Source: Phoronis australis (lineage: Eukaryota; Phoronida; Phoronidae). Taken from it: a DNA stretch of 41,297 bases. How positions within the stretch are numbered: position 1 is the first letter of the stretch; each line of letters opens with the position of its first letter. Location of the stretch: contig NMRA01001083.1 of the NCBI GenBank assembly GCA_002633005.1, forward strand, positions 1 to 41,297, in the 5' to 3' direction. Shown here piece by piece: positions 11,263 to 21,170 of this stretch. The notes beneath the pieces are model-generated. The model was not told the origin of the DNA. It worked only from the letters and a program-made list of their open reading frames with translations, and did not search any database. Both the position numbers and the translations under genes were made by a program.

Positions 11263-12204
11263 GTGCCATTTTCATTTGACGCCATTGACCAATCAAAACA
11301 CTACGTCAAGAGAATTACACGACCAGAAACACAAAAATCATCTACAAATAAAGAACCATTCTACCTTTGTAAGGTGCTACATTCTGATGAGAAAGTGAAC
11401 GAAATGTACATCAATACAACAACAATAGACCCGGCTTTAAAGATAAATAGCTATTGGAATCTGACAGGACTATCACAGAGAACCAGCAACTCGCCGTCCG
11501 TGAACGAAAGGTCTAAGGTAATAATTTTTCATCACTTCAGTAATAAACGAAAAATTTTATTAGATATCTTTATTGTCTTATCTTACAACCACATGTGCAA
11601 CGTTTCAATCAGTGACTCCCTTCCTTTTATTATGTCAGTTGCCACTCTTTCCGTTAATAAGCACTTCAAATTTTGTCAATTTCTCTCTTACTTTTTGTTT
11701 CAAAAACTGTACAGTCTCATCATAAAACCACGCTTGCCTCTTTTTCAGATTTTTCCTCTTCCAGCCAAATACCACTTTGACTACGAACACATCGTCAATG
11801 AACACATGAATCCGCCCATTGTGACATGTGAACAGGCCATTTCCATCCCGCACAAAAGAAAGTTGTCGGTAAAAGGAACCGTAACATTTGTGGGCACAAA
11901 AGAAGATGAACCAACGTTCAAAAAACGAGCTGTAACGCTTGACAACTAAGTACAGTTAAAGCTCTGGGGTCAGTACACTGACATTTAATTTGAACTAAAA
12001 GATGTCGTGACATTTCGATGCATGGAGGCTGAGGAATACAAACATCACAGTCATTCCCTTAGCAGAACTATCAGCACTACGGCAGAGGTACAGCAAGACG
12101 TGCACGAGAAGGTGCAGATTGACTCCATCCATAACGGGTATGAAAATCAGTATTGGTCACACTTTGAAAAAGAATATAAAATGTTTTTGATAACTAGCTA
12201 CGAA
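11263..12204 (+). pseudogene. OB-fold (replication protein A-like) gene relic with an intron
   Basis: Codons 11263-11517 encode FDAIDQSKHYVKRI-type sequence. The probable second exon (11749-11949) contains IPHKRKLSVKGTVTFVG, an OB-fold first strand pair. After a frame shift near 11949 it continues VQLKLWGQYTDI, a stop, and then LKDVVTFRCMEAEEY with LSRTISTTAEV. The pattern K-G-x-V, then x-L-x-L-W-G, then V-x-F, then L-S-x-T matches the ssDNA-binding OB folds of RPA70-like proteins. The frame shift and stop argue that it is dead unless another small intron hides them. The GTG at 11263 is only where the frame becomes usable; no good ATG start was seen. Neighbouring protease remains suggest a large transposon origin. 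Confidence 0.5.
11518..11748 (+). other. Probable frame-preserving intron in OB-fold relic
   Basis: The donor AAG|GTAATAATT at 11518 and the acceptor CCTCTTTTTCAG| ending at 11748 bound 231 bp. This is 77 codons with no stop in the host frame. The translated interval is hydrophobic and phenylalanine-rich, unlike either flank, which supports intron status over coding. Confidence 0.5.
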
Positions 12205-12207
12205 TAG

Positions 12208-13074
12208 CGGACTGTGTCTTAAATTCTGTTGTCTTTACGATTTGAAAAAATGACAGCTATTAGTGCAAACTCATGTGACACTTAATTGGAAAATTTTTAT
12301 TCATTTTATTTTTTTCACGCATCTCATCATCTCTGATGGAACTATCTAAAAAATCAAACGTGAAGCTAACGAACAGCAGGACTTCCCACAGCAAGCAACG
12401 TTAAGAATAAAAAGGGGAAACATGACAGAAATCCATATTTAACCGTTGTCGTGTCAACTTAGATGTCTCAGTTATGGGTTTGGAAGCATTTCGTAAATTA
12501 TAACTGAAACTAAGTGTTAAATGATAACTATCCACTCAGTCAAATTTGGCTGTTTTGAAAACAGGTGACAAAATTCCAGATAATTTCCATGGACTATATA
12601 AAACAATACAGGCTGATACTTCAGCCCAAATTTCGAATGACCAAATAACAAAGATGTCTAAATTGAAGACTAAAAGTAGTTATAATAGCTAAGTTAATCT
12701 GTAAGATACCATATGTTACACACAGCGCGCAAAAGGTGTTACTTTGAATTCCAGTCATATTATGTTCTGTTTTATTTTTGCCACTTGTTCTTTCATAGTA
12801 TACAAAGTGACAACTCTCTCTTTTACACCAAGGAAGCCACTTCTAGACAATATAAAATGCCCATAACTTGCATATGCCACATGCAGAGTAGTAAGTGTAC
12901 ATATACAATTGCGTTCTAGTTAGTCTTTATTCTTTAAGTGTTTTCTCGGAAAAATACATTTAATGTTAATCGTGTAGTTAAGCTTTGATTTCTCCAGGTA
13001 AAGTAGCTGTAGTGTCATTGCCACTCGACTGTATTGAAAGTATTGATTTAGTGTGAGCAGCACACAACATGACA
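12208..13074. other. AT-rich DNA, nothing recognised
   Basis: No exons, repeats or motifs beyond background. It precedes the PC4-like repeat cluster. Confidence 0.4.
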
Positions 13075-13708
13075 GCCCAGTCCCATAACATGGATGCAGA
13101 AGAAGTCATAGTAATGGTGACTACAGCGAAGGGAAAGCAACTTTGGCTATCAAGGTGGTGAATGGCATATTGGAAGTTATGGAATTCTATGTCATCAGAC
13201 CATTGGACGTCGTAAATATATGTGTTGACTTTATTGGAAATGAGGTTTTTAAGGACGAAAGTCTCCAATCCCTTCAAAAACTTCCTAAGGATCATTTGAC
13301 AATATTTTCAAAGAATGTAACAGACCAAAATGCATTCACTGTGCAGAACTGAAATGGCCGTAAAGTGGTACACATTCGACGTTATGACGAAGACAACTGT
13401 CCACCTGGCATACTTTTCCTGACAAAGACCGGAATCTATCTCACATAAGGTGAATAATATGAGAAACTCCATGGATTCTTTGAGATAGTTAACGAAGACC
13501 TAAAAAACTTGAAGAAATAGTCAGAGTGTTCCTACATTCCTACAAAGAAATGTAAAGCTACCGATGCCCCCAACCCTACCAGTGTTAAACCCAGTGTAAC
13601 AAGCAGAGAACAAAGGCACGAAATACGGAATTGGGTTGACAATGCTGAAGGCAGCTAATAACTCTGAGATTGATATCACCGACTAGTTGCACAAAGAAAC
13701 TGAGACAG
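13075..13708 (+). pseudogene. PC4/SUB1-like repeat unit, copy 1 (broken)
   Basis: The unit begins CAGTCCCATAACATGGATGC and runs through a core translating as GRKVVHIRRYDEDN, PGIL, TKTGIYLT and FFEIVNEDLK. It then has a basic tail and an NEIRNWVDNAE-type end. The core is the PC4 (p15 transcriptional coactivator) fold, an ssDNA-binding dimer; the block FKGR-V-HIRRY and the later Y-L-FFEIVNEDLKK follow human SUB1 order. The copy is broken by stop codons (for example TGA just before the GRK block and TAA after YLT) and small length changes. It ends in GAGATTGATATCACCGACTA, a spacer shared with the other copies, and abuts copy 2 head to tail. Confidence 0.7.
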
Positions 13709-14360
13709 CTCAGTCCCATAACGTGGATGCAGAAGTCATGGAAAAGGTGACTACAGTGATGGGAAAGCAACTTCGGCTATCAAGGTGGTGAAACGCACAC
13801 TTAAACTGGTCAGAAGACCCTTGGACGTCCTAAATACACATGATGACTTTATTGGAAATGAGCTTTTTAAGAATGACTGTCTCCAGTCCTTTCCAAAAAC
13901 TTCCTGAGGATCACTCATTGATATTTTCACAGAATGGAACAGGCCAAAATGCATCCACTGTGCAGGAATATATTTGTAGCCGTGCAAGATTTATGTGGCC
14001 GTAAAGTTGTATACATTCGAAGTTATGACGAAGACAACTCTCCACCTGGCATACTTTTTGCGACAAAGAGTGGAATCTATCTCCCATAAGGCAAATATGA
14101 GAAACTCCAGGGATTCCTTGAGATCGTTAATGAAGACTTAAAAAAACTTAAAGGAAAAGTGTTCCCACAAAGAAACATAAATTGACTACTGTCCCAACCC
14201 TACCAATGTTAAACCCAACGCAAGGAGCAGAGAACAAAGGCACGAAATACAGAATTGGATCAACAACGCTGACGACAGCCAAGAACTCTTTGGAACCCAA
14301 GAGACCCAGCAGATGACATAGAAGGAAACAGGAACGTAGCACAACAGACGGTGTTGAACT
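13709..14360 (+). pseudogene. PC4/SUB1-like repeat unit, copy 2 (broken)
   Basis: This is a direct repeat of copy 1, starting CAGTCCCATAACGTGGATGC. It preserves the CRNIF-equivalent region, GRKVVYIRSYDEDN, TKSGIYLP and FLEIVNEDLKK, but has stops and frame changes. Its tail, GAGCAGAGAACAAAGGCACG then AATACAGAATTGGATCAACA, is closer to the half-copy after the N gap than to copy 1. This suggests the cluster arose by several duplications rather than one. Confidence 0.7.
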
Positions 14361-14384
14361 TGGAAAAAAAACTTCCTGAGGAAC

Positions 14385-14508
14385 AGACTTGTTTCCCAAG
14401 TTCATGAAGGCTTGCCTGAATTGAGATGTCTTAGAGCCCTGGCGACAGTATGCCAGGTACTTAGGAGATTGATATCACCGACTAATTGCAGAAAGAAACT
14501 GAGATAGA
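14385..14508 (+). repeat. Gag-tail plus spacer, left part of split PC4-like copy 3
   Basis: GTTTCCCAAGTTCATGAAGG through TTAGAGCCCTGGCGACAGTA and GATTGATATCACCGACTA matches 20480-20600 closely. There it forms the end of a Gag fragment and the spacer leading into PC4-like copy 4. Here the match stops at about 14508, where the LINE begins. The remaining part of the same unit reappears after the N gap at 19503. The LINE therefore most likely inserted into this unit. Confidence 0.7.
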
Positions 14509-14568
14509 TAGTAAGGACGAGTTCCGGTCGGAGGAGAATGGACGTGTTTCAGTGAGCTCCTACGTCGA

Positions 14569-15337
14569 ATGCCGAAAAAAGCTAAAAAAATGGCGAAGTC
14601 AACACCAACAGCAAGCATTCAAAGTTACATGTTACGAAATAAAGGTGGACTGGACGAAATAAAAGACTTAATCGTGAAAGTCGAGACTAACTTGTCAGAA
14701 AAAAATGACGAGTCGAAACGGGCTTTGGAAGCCCAGATCAGCGGTGTTGAGAGACGCCTTGGCAACATGGATTCACATGTTCTGAACGTAGAAAGTAAAG
14801 CTACTGACAACGAAACTGCAATAGTTGCACTGCAGGAGAAGCTTGATGCGATCCAGGACAGACTACTGAGGGAAGAAGTATGAAACAGGCGTTATAATTT
14901 CTTACTGTATGGTGTAGACTATGAAGAGGGCGAAAATGTTGAAAGGAAGGTATGAGATATTGTTGATAAACTGAGAATTGCTGAAAACTGCGTCGGAGTT
15001 TGTAACAGCAAACACACACAGAGTCCCCCGCAGAGTCACGCATAACAATTCGCCCAACCCTGTTGTGGTCAAGTTTGCTGTGCTTAGTGAGAGAAATGCG
15101 GTGTTTAAAGCAGGCACAAGTAAGAATCGTCCTAAAGATGTAACAGCTATTTTTCGCACTGATCTTCCAACTGTATTAAAGAAGAAAAGAGGGAAACTTG
15201 CTGCAAAGGCATATGATCTGAGATGAGATAAAGGGTGGAAAACTAGTGTACGGGAGTCGGGGACCGACGTGGGGCTGGAAGTGAAGAAAGGAGAGCACCA
15301 GTGGGAGAGATTCAATGTTGTTATTGATATTAATTAA
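14569..15337 (+). pseudogene. LINE ORF1 (L1 ORF1p-like), broken
   Basis: From the ATG at 14569 the frame encodes a Lys-rich start (MPKKAKKMAK) and then a long heptad-like coiled coil (about residues 25-104: ETNLSEKNDESKRALEAQIS and VALQEKLDAIQDRL). It stops at TGA 14881-14883. The same frame resumes with NRRYNFLLYGVDYEEGEN, the RRM-type strand of Transposase_22 proteins. After a shift near 14980 it continues NTHRVPRR, VVVKFAVLSERNAVF and KKRGKLAAKAYDLR, and has a further stop at 15224-15226. ORF1p trimers coat the element RNA. The domain order is right but at least three lesions abolish it. Confidence 0.75.
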
Positions 15338-16013
15338 GCCTTGGTATCACAGTCATTATGTTTACGCTCAGGTCACCTTGGCAGTGGGACGTCCTGCTGA
15401 GTGAACTCTCACATGACTAGCTGGATGAATTTACATCCCCTATTTGTTATTTTTTCGGTTCTCTGCAGTGCTCTATTCATTGCCATTGCAGTTATTAGGT
15501 TACACCCAGGTTACATTGACAGTCGGACATCCTACTGAGTGAACTCTAGTGAACTCTCACATGACTAGCTGGACTCTGTAGATGGATTTACATGCCCATT
15601 GAGTCTATTTGGCATTGTTCTAGTTCTCCGTAGTGCAGGCTTTTCATTGCCCAGGTTTGATGTCTGATCTGTCGCTATGGTTTCCACAGTTCAACCTACG
15701 CTTGAACAAAGTGGCAGAAGTCACTGATCTTTTGGTGGGTCCCTGAATGGTTCGCTGCAAGGTACTTTTCATTTATTGTTTCGATGCTTTTTCATTTGTC
15801 GTTTACTTGTTACTCACCAGTTCAGCTATGAGTCCTGAGCACTGGTATTTGTTTACTTGTTCGCCATGCAGTAATATCTTTTCATTGTCAATGATCGGCT
15901 GGACGGCTGGAATATGGTAGTACTTCAGTGTGTACTGTTTTATGTATTTGTTAGAGTGCGTGTGAGTGTGCATGTGTGTGGGGCCTTTACTTTTTCTCTA
16001 GTTACTTTTGATA
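15338..16013 (+). repeat. ORF1-ORF2 spacer with internal direct duplication
   Basis: A block reading CATCCTACTGAGTGAACTC or close variants, followed by TCACATGACTAGCTGGA and TTTACAT, occurs at 15371-15436 and again at 15509-15591. The period is about 138 bp. The second copy contains an extra GTGAACTCTA duplication. The rest of the spacer is TG/TTT-rich and non-coding. Tandem spacers of this type can act as internal promoters in LINEs, but there is no direct evidence here. Confidence 0.6.
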
Positions 16014-19000
16014 ATGGGTGAATTTTCAATATTATCTATGAACTGTAGGGGTCTGAGGGATGTTTCAAAATGAAAAGATGTCTTTGACTTTATTCGTAGA
16101 AAAAACTTTTCAATTTATTGTTTACAAGATAAACATTTTTTGGACTCAGAAAAGAATATAATTAAAGCAATGTGGGGATATGATGTATATCTAAGCTGTG
16201 AAGTTAGTAATTCAAGGGGAGTTTGTATACTATTCAATAATAATTTTGAATTCGAAGTAATTGGTGAAAAGTGAGACCAAAATGGTAACTTTTTGCTATT
16301 GAATATTTTTGTTGAAAAGAAAATTAAAATTTCTCGTATAAACCTTTATGGGTCAAATTCTGACGAACCAAATTTCTATAAATCAATTAGAGATTCCCTG
16401 TCTAGTCTTGATACTGACTTTGCTATAATATGTGGCGACTGGAATTTAGTCCAAGATTTTGAAAAAGATTGTTTTGCGTATGTGCGTTTAAATAATCCAA
16501 ACGCAAGAAGTTCTTAATATTTGTTCTCATTTTAACCTCATTGACCCATGGAGACAAGCCAATCCCAATAAGAAATCATTTACGTGGCAAAAGACGAATC
16601 CGATAAAGAAAGCACGCCTAGACTTTTTTCTTGTTTCAGATGAAATGTCTAATATTGTGGAACAGGTTAAAATGGATCCTGGATATAGGACCGACCATTC
16701 TTCTGTTATACTCGAACTGAAAATTGGAAATTTTGCTAGAGGTCTGGGTCTTTGGCGATTTACTAATTCTCTACTTAAAGATGCACACTATGTAGAACTA
16801 ATAAAGAATGTTATTAAAGAAACTAAAATCAAATATGGTGCTTTGCCTTACACTAGAAGCAGGATAACCGAAATTCCCGATGCAGATTTGTTATTAAATA
16901 TAGACGATTCGTTGTTTTTTGAAATGCTCCTACTCAACATTCGCAGTCAAACAATAAAATTTAGTAAAAAGAAAAAGAGACTGATGACCGTATAAAAACT
17001 TTAGAAGTACAAATTAGTGTACTTTTCAACATAAATTCAAACGAATCATTCTGCTGTTTTTGAAAAATTGTTTGATGAATTTTCTGAAGAACTACGCCGT
17101 CTGAGAGAAGATAACATGAGAGGAGCTATGATAAGAACAAGAGCGCGCTGGATTGAGCATGGGGAAAAGCCGTCAAAATATTTTTCTAATCTTGAAAAGA
17201 GAAATTATATTAATAAAAATATTACCAAATTAATTATGCCCAATGGGGAAACGGTTACAGACCAATCTCAGCTACTCTTGGAGGCATCAAATTTCTATAA
17301 AATGTTGTACCAAAATAGAGACGATGTCACTGAGGATTTCAACTTGGATGTTTTAATTTATGATAATGTTAAAAGGTTAAGCGATATAGAGAGCTCTTTG
17401 CTCGATGGACCAATTTCTATAACTGAAGCCTTTTCGGTAGTTAAGTTCATGAAAAACAATAAATCGCCAGGCCCGGACGGCTTCTCAGCTGAATTTTACA
17501 AATGTTTTTGGACTGATCTTTCAGTATTTTTGGTTCGTTCGTTTAATGATAGTTTTTCTAATAAGGTACATTGCCTGTAAGTCAAAATCAAGGGGTGATT
17601 TCTCTTCTGCCTAAGGGTAAAAACCTAGAGAGTACCTGACAAACTGGCGTCCTATCTCATTACACAATACCAGTTATAAGATTTTGTCAGGTTGTCTCGC
17701 GCAAAGATTGAAACTGATAATTAGTTCATTAGTACATGAAAATCAGAGGGGTTTTATCAAGGGTAGACATACCTGGGAAAACACTAGGAATATTTATGAT
17801 TTGATCCATTATACAGAAGAAATTAACATTCCAGGCCTTTTAGTACTTGTTGACTTTGAGAAGGCTTTTGATTCTATTTCATGGAATTTCATTTATAAAG
17901 TTCTCAAATTCTTTAATTGTAGTGAAAATTTTATTGATTGGATTCATCTTCTAAATGAGGGTTCACGTCTTTCTGTTATACAACATTATTTCACGTCAGA
18001 ATATTTTGCGATTGGGCGCGGGTGTCGACAGGGGGACCCGATTTCTCCATATCTCTTCATACTGTGCGCAGAGATCATGGCAATTATGGTCCGTCAGAAT
18101 TCGAAAATTAAAGGCATTTGTATTGGGAGCAGATCTCATAAAGTAATGCAGTATGCTGATTATACAGTCTTAACTCTTAATGGGTCTAGCGAATCTCTGA
18201 ATGAAACCCTGAATCTTTTAGACCAATTTTTCAAGTTCTCTGGACTAAAACCTAATTTAGAAAAAACAGAATGTGTATGGATAGGGTCTATGAAATACAG
18301 TGACATAAGGTTATGGCCTGAGAGAGAGCTACTTTGGAGAAAAAAATATTTCACCACACTTGGTATTAAATTTAGTCTCGAGCTGCCTGAAATAACCACA
18401 TTAAATTATGAAGAAAAGATCAGTGAAATTGAAAGTGGTCTCAGGACGTGGGCCAAAAGAAATTCGACTCCCCTGGGAAAAATAACTGTAATTAAAACAT
18501 TTATGATTTCCAAGCTAACTCATTTGTTTATTGCATTACCTTCCCCGTTACAGGAAACGATTCAAAGACTAGAAAAACTTTTCTATAATTTTGTATGTGA
18601 TGGTAAAAACGATAAAATTGGTCGAACTGCGTTAATTCAAAGTTTCACGCATGGAGGCTGTAAAATGATACACATTAGCTCTTTCATCAAATCTTTAAAG
18701 GTTTCATGGTTTCATAAAATAAATTCATGTTGTGAAGAATTGTGGATGGATATTTTGTCCTAAAATAACTTTTTTAATACCCATCGTAACTACTTGTGCT
18801 TCGGCACAACATTTTATGAGATCTGGTCCAAAAATATTTCAAAGTTGTTCTGGAAAGAGATATTCTCTTACATTAAAGAATTTTTGAGTAAATTTCCTAT
18901 AAAAAGAGAAAATATTATATATGAACCTTTGTAGTACAACTATATAATATTTTGGCAGGTAAAAGACATTTATACTATAGAAGGTGGTATGAGAAAAATA

Positions 19001-19291
19001 TTGTATTTATTTATGAGTTTTAGGACTCTAATGGGACGTTTATGAATTATGAAACTTTCTGTAATGTACATGATTTTTCTCCACCCTTCACTGAATACCT
19101 TGGTTTTAGGAGTATATTACGATCATATCTAAAAGATAGTAAAGGTCACGTCTTTCAAGTTACTTTACCTAATTTTCCACAGGTATTCTCTAACACCCTA
19201 TTTTGCCAAAAGCCAAATAAATTTATCTATGATACTTTAGTTTATCAGCTATATAGAAAACCAAAATTTGAGTTAAAATGGGAGATGGTGT
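16014..19291 (+). pseudogene. LINE ORF2: APE endonuclease plus reverse transcriptase, broken
   Basis: ATG 16014 opens MGEFSILSMNCRGLRD, the AP-endonuclease start. Stops fall at 16071-16073 and 16272-16274. CGDWNLV lies near 16432, then a frame shift near 16510 is followed by DPWRQANP, RLDFFLVS and TDHSSVILEL. The RT begins with SKYFSNLEKRN (17068-17580). GPDGFSAEFYK is followed by a frame break to 17684. Then come KGRHTWENTRNIYDL, VLVDFEKAFDSI, GCRQGDPISPYLF and the active-site block QYADYTVL. LKPNLEKTECVWIG and a conserved C-terminal region (to 19291) complete it. The canonical YADD motif reads YADY (Tyr codon 18161-18163), which removes a catalytic aspartate. Five or more lesions make it non-functional; the frame enters the N gap. 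Confidence 0.85.
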
Positions 19292-19502
19292 NNNNNNNNN
19301 NNNNNNNNNNNNNNNNNNNNNNNNNNNNNNNNNNNNNNNNNNNNNNNNNNNNNNNNNNNNNNNNNNNNNNNNNNNNNNNNNNNNNNNNNNNNNNNNNNNN
19401 NNNNNNNNNNNNNNNNNNNNNNNNNNNNNNNNNNNNNNNNNNNNNNNNNNNNNNNNNNNNNNNNNNNNNNNNNNNNNNNNNNNNNNNNNNNNNNNNNNNN
19501 NN
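19292..19502. other. Assembly gap (211 Ns)
   Basis: The run of Ns interrupts the LINE ORF2 tail on the left and the PC4-like copy 3 tail on the right. The true distance must cover the LINE 3' end plus most of one PC4-like unit (several hundred bases), so the real length probably exceeds 211. Confidence 0.95.
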
Positions 19503-19640
19503 AACGAGCAGAGAACAAAAGTACGAAATACAGAATTGGATCAACAACACTGACGACAACCAATAACTCTCTGGAACCCAAGAGAACCAGCAGATGACAT
19601 TGGAGACAGGAACATAACAACACAGCAGACAGCGCCAGTA
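19503..19640 (+). pseudogene. Tail of split PC4-like copy 3
   Basis: GAGCAGAGAACAAAAGTACG and AATACAGAATTGGATCAACA, then CCAGCAGATGACAT, match the C-terminal end of copies 2 and 4. The PC4 core itself would be in the N gap. A TAA just after the CAACCAA stretch (about 19564) shows this copy is also broken. Confidence 0.65.
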
Positions 19641-19986
19641 CTCGTTTTATACCAACTCCAGTTCGCGCTTGCACGGTTTGTCCTTCCGGCATCTGCCATT
19701 TATGTAAGAAGTTTACTTCCAATATAGTTCTTCAAATACGAGTCGTTTTTCCTATTGGCGAGGTGGTACCTAGTTTGAATTCATGCCCCGGACACTGATA
19801 AACAAGTGGCCTGAACTGTATTACTGGAAAAATTGTTCTAAAGAGTGAGGATTGTAATTTGACAGACATTTTTACATTGGCGGTTGTGTGCCCTAATTAT
19901 TGCACAGTGACTCACACACTTTCGGAAGGCGTGACCTATTTTACTTGTGTGGCGCGTTTATATTGTATCATTTGTGTGATTTGTGA
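19641..19986. other. Leader-like spacer upstream of Gag fragment
   Basis: No ORF with a domain. The segment lies between one PC4-like tail and the ATG of the Gag-like frame, so it would contain an LTR and primer site if the element were complete. I could not identify convincing LTR ends or a tRNA-complementary site. Confidence 0.35.
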
Positions 19987-20533
19987 ATGAGCAATCAAGC
20001 AATAACGTCTGTCCGTGCCCCTAAACAGTGGCAGCTTACGAAAAACGAAACAATCAACTCCTATGAGAGTTGGAGACAGAATTTGCTACATATACTGTTT
20101 TTAGACAAAAACGTCTCACCATTTCTGAAAGAAGGTGCAACCTGGCTAAAGAAATTGTCCACTAACCCTCTGCGAGGCCTGCTGGATGACGGAGACACTG
20201 TTCCAGAGGACCGACTTCCTGCCATCCAGAAAAATGCTTCTCATCAGTCAAATTGCGAACTTTTGCCCAACTATTTCCCGCAACTCAATTGTTCGGGATT
20301 CGACAAGCCTAACCGAAATCAGGCAGAAGATAAGACTGCAGTATGGGTTTGCATCGACGGGCTCTCAGTTTCTCGACCTTGAGGACACAAGAATGCAAGT
20401 TGACAAACGCCCAGATGACCTCTTCCAGCGTCTTACCGCATTTTTTGAGGACAGCTTGCTCACCACTAATTGCGGCGTGTTTCCCAAGTTCATGAAGGGT
20501 TGTCTGAATGGAGTTGTCTTAGAGCCCTGGTGA
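19987..20533 (+). pseudogene. LTR-retrotransposon Gag fragment (BEL/Pao-like?), frameshifted
   Basis: ATG 19987 opens a frame with [44 protein letters not shown] and [19 protein letters not shown] shift near 20236 moves the protein to another frame with [38 protein letters not shown] and RPDDLFQRLTAFFEDSLL, ending at 20533. This block order is that of a Gag family common in invertebrate LTR elements. I believe it is BEL/Pao, but gypsy is possible. It lacks the zinc knuckle and all Pol domains. Its last 60-70 bases are the same sequence found at 14385-14508, so this junction to the PC4 unit occurs at least twice. Confidence 0.65.
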
Positions 20534-21170
20534 CAGTATGCCAGGTACTTTGGAGATTGATGTCACCGACTAGTTGCTCAAAGAAAGTGAGACAGACCAG
20601 TCCCATAACATGGATGCAGAAATTCTATGTCAGAAGATCCTTGGACATCGCAAAGACATGTGTTGACTTAATTGGAAAGAGCTTCTTAAGAATGACTGTT
20701 GCCAGTCCTTTCAAAAACTTCCTGAGTATCACTCAACGATATTTTCACAGAATGGAACAGGCCAAAATGCATCCACTGTGCAGGAACATATTTGTAACCC
20801 TGAAGGACTTCAAAGGTCGTCAAGTAGTACACATTCGACGTTATGACGAAGACAACGCTCAACCAGGCATACTTTTCCCGACAAAGACTGGAACATGTCT
20901 CAAAGAAGGTGAATATGAGAAACTCAGGGGATTCTTTGAGATCGTTAACGAAGACCTAAAGAAACGTAAAGAAAAAAGCAGAGTTCACACAAACAAACGT
21001 AAAGCGTCCGTGGCCCCAACCCTACCATTGTATAAACCAAGTGCAAGGAGCAGAAAACAAAGAAACGAAATACGGAATTGGGTAGACAACGCTGAAGACA
21101 ACCAAGAACTCTTTGCAACCAAACAGACCCAGCAAATGACATAGAGACAGTTATATAACATGACAACAGA
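20480..21170 (+). repeat. Gag-tail/spacer/PC4 chimeric repeat unit, copy 4
   Basis: The unit begins at GTTTCCCAAGTTCATGAAGG (Gag tail), passes the CCGACTAGTTGCTCAAAGAA spacer, then CAGTCCCATAACATGGATGC and the PC4-like core, and ends with CCAGCAAATGACAT plus an ACAACAGACGGTG trailer. The same sub-blocks occur in copies 1-3. It is the most complete of the four. Confidence 0.7.
20752..21144 (+). CDS. PC4/SUB1-like protein, intact 130-residue frame (copy 4)
   Basis: From ATG 20752 the frame encodes 130 residues. A Cys/His-containing start (MEQAKMHPLCRNIF) leads into VTLKDFKGRQVVHIRRYDED, GILFPTKTGTCL, EGEYEKLRGFFEIVNEDLKK and then a Lys/Arg-rich tail. This aligns in order with human PC4 (VRDFKGK, IDIREY, KGISL, EQW..L), a dimeric ssDNA-binding coactivator. 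Unlike human SUB1, the PC4 fold comes first and the basic tail last. The frame extends open upstream to 20470, but that part is Gag tail and spacer, so I take the internal ATG. Three sister units nearby are broken while this one is not. It may be a retroelement-borne gene or a young duplicate; no promoter was identified. Confidence 0.6.
   Translation: MEQAKMHPLCRNIFVTLKDFKGRQVVHIRRYDEDNAQPGILFPTKTGTCLKEGEYEKLRGFFEIVNEDLKKRKEKSRVHTNKRKASVAPTLPLYKPSARSRKQRNEIRNWVDNAEDNQELFATKQTQQMT

Larger units (their letters stand above)
14509..19291 (+). mobile_element. L1/Tx1-superfamily LINE, broken, 3' end in assembly gap
   Basis: This is a two-ORF non-LTR retrotransposon. It has a short 5' leader, ORF1 with coiled coil and RNA-binding remains (14569-15337), a spacer with an internal duplication (15338-16013), and ORF2 with APE endonuclease, reverse transcriptase and C-terminal domain (16014 onward). 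ORF order, the endonuclease start (SMNCRGLRD) and the RT blocks fit the L1/Tx1 group. Many stops and frame shifts make it inactive. The 5' boundary is set by where homology to the Gag/PC4 repeat stops. The 3' UTR and any poly-A tail lie in the Ns. Confidence 0.8.

Noticed and set aside
14902-15315. 137-codon minus-strand frame
   Set aside because: Antisense to the LINE ORF1 C-terminal region, which has recognisable RNA-binding sequence on the plus strand.
18160-18399. Minus-strand frame across the reverse transcriptase
   Set aside because: Antisense shadow of the LINE ORF2, which shows clear RT motifs on the plus strand.
19042-19722. Long frames spanning the N run on both strands
   Set aside because: They are open only because Ns do not make stops; the real pieces are the LINE tail on the left and the PC4-like tail on the right.
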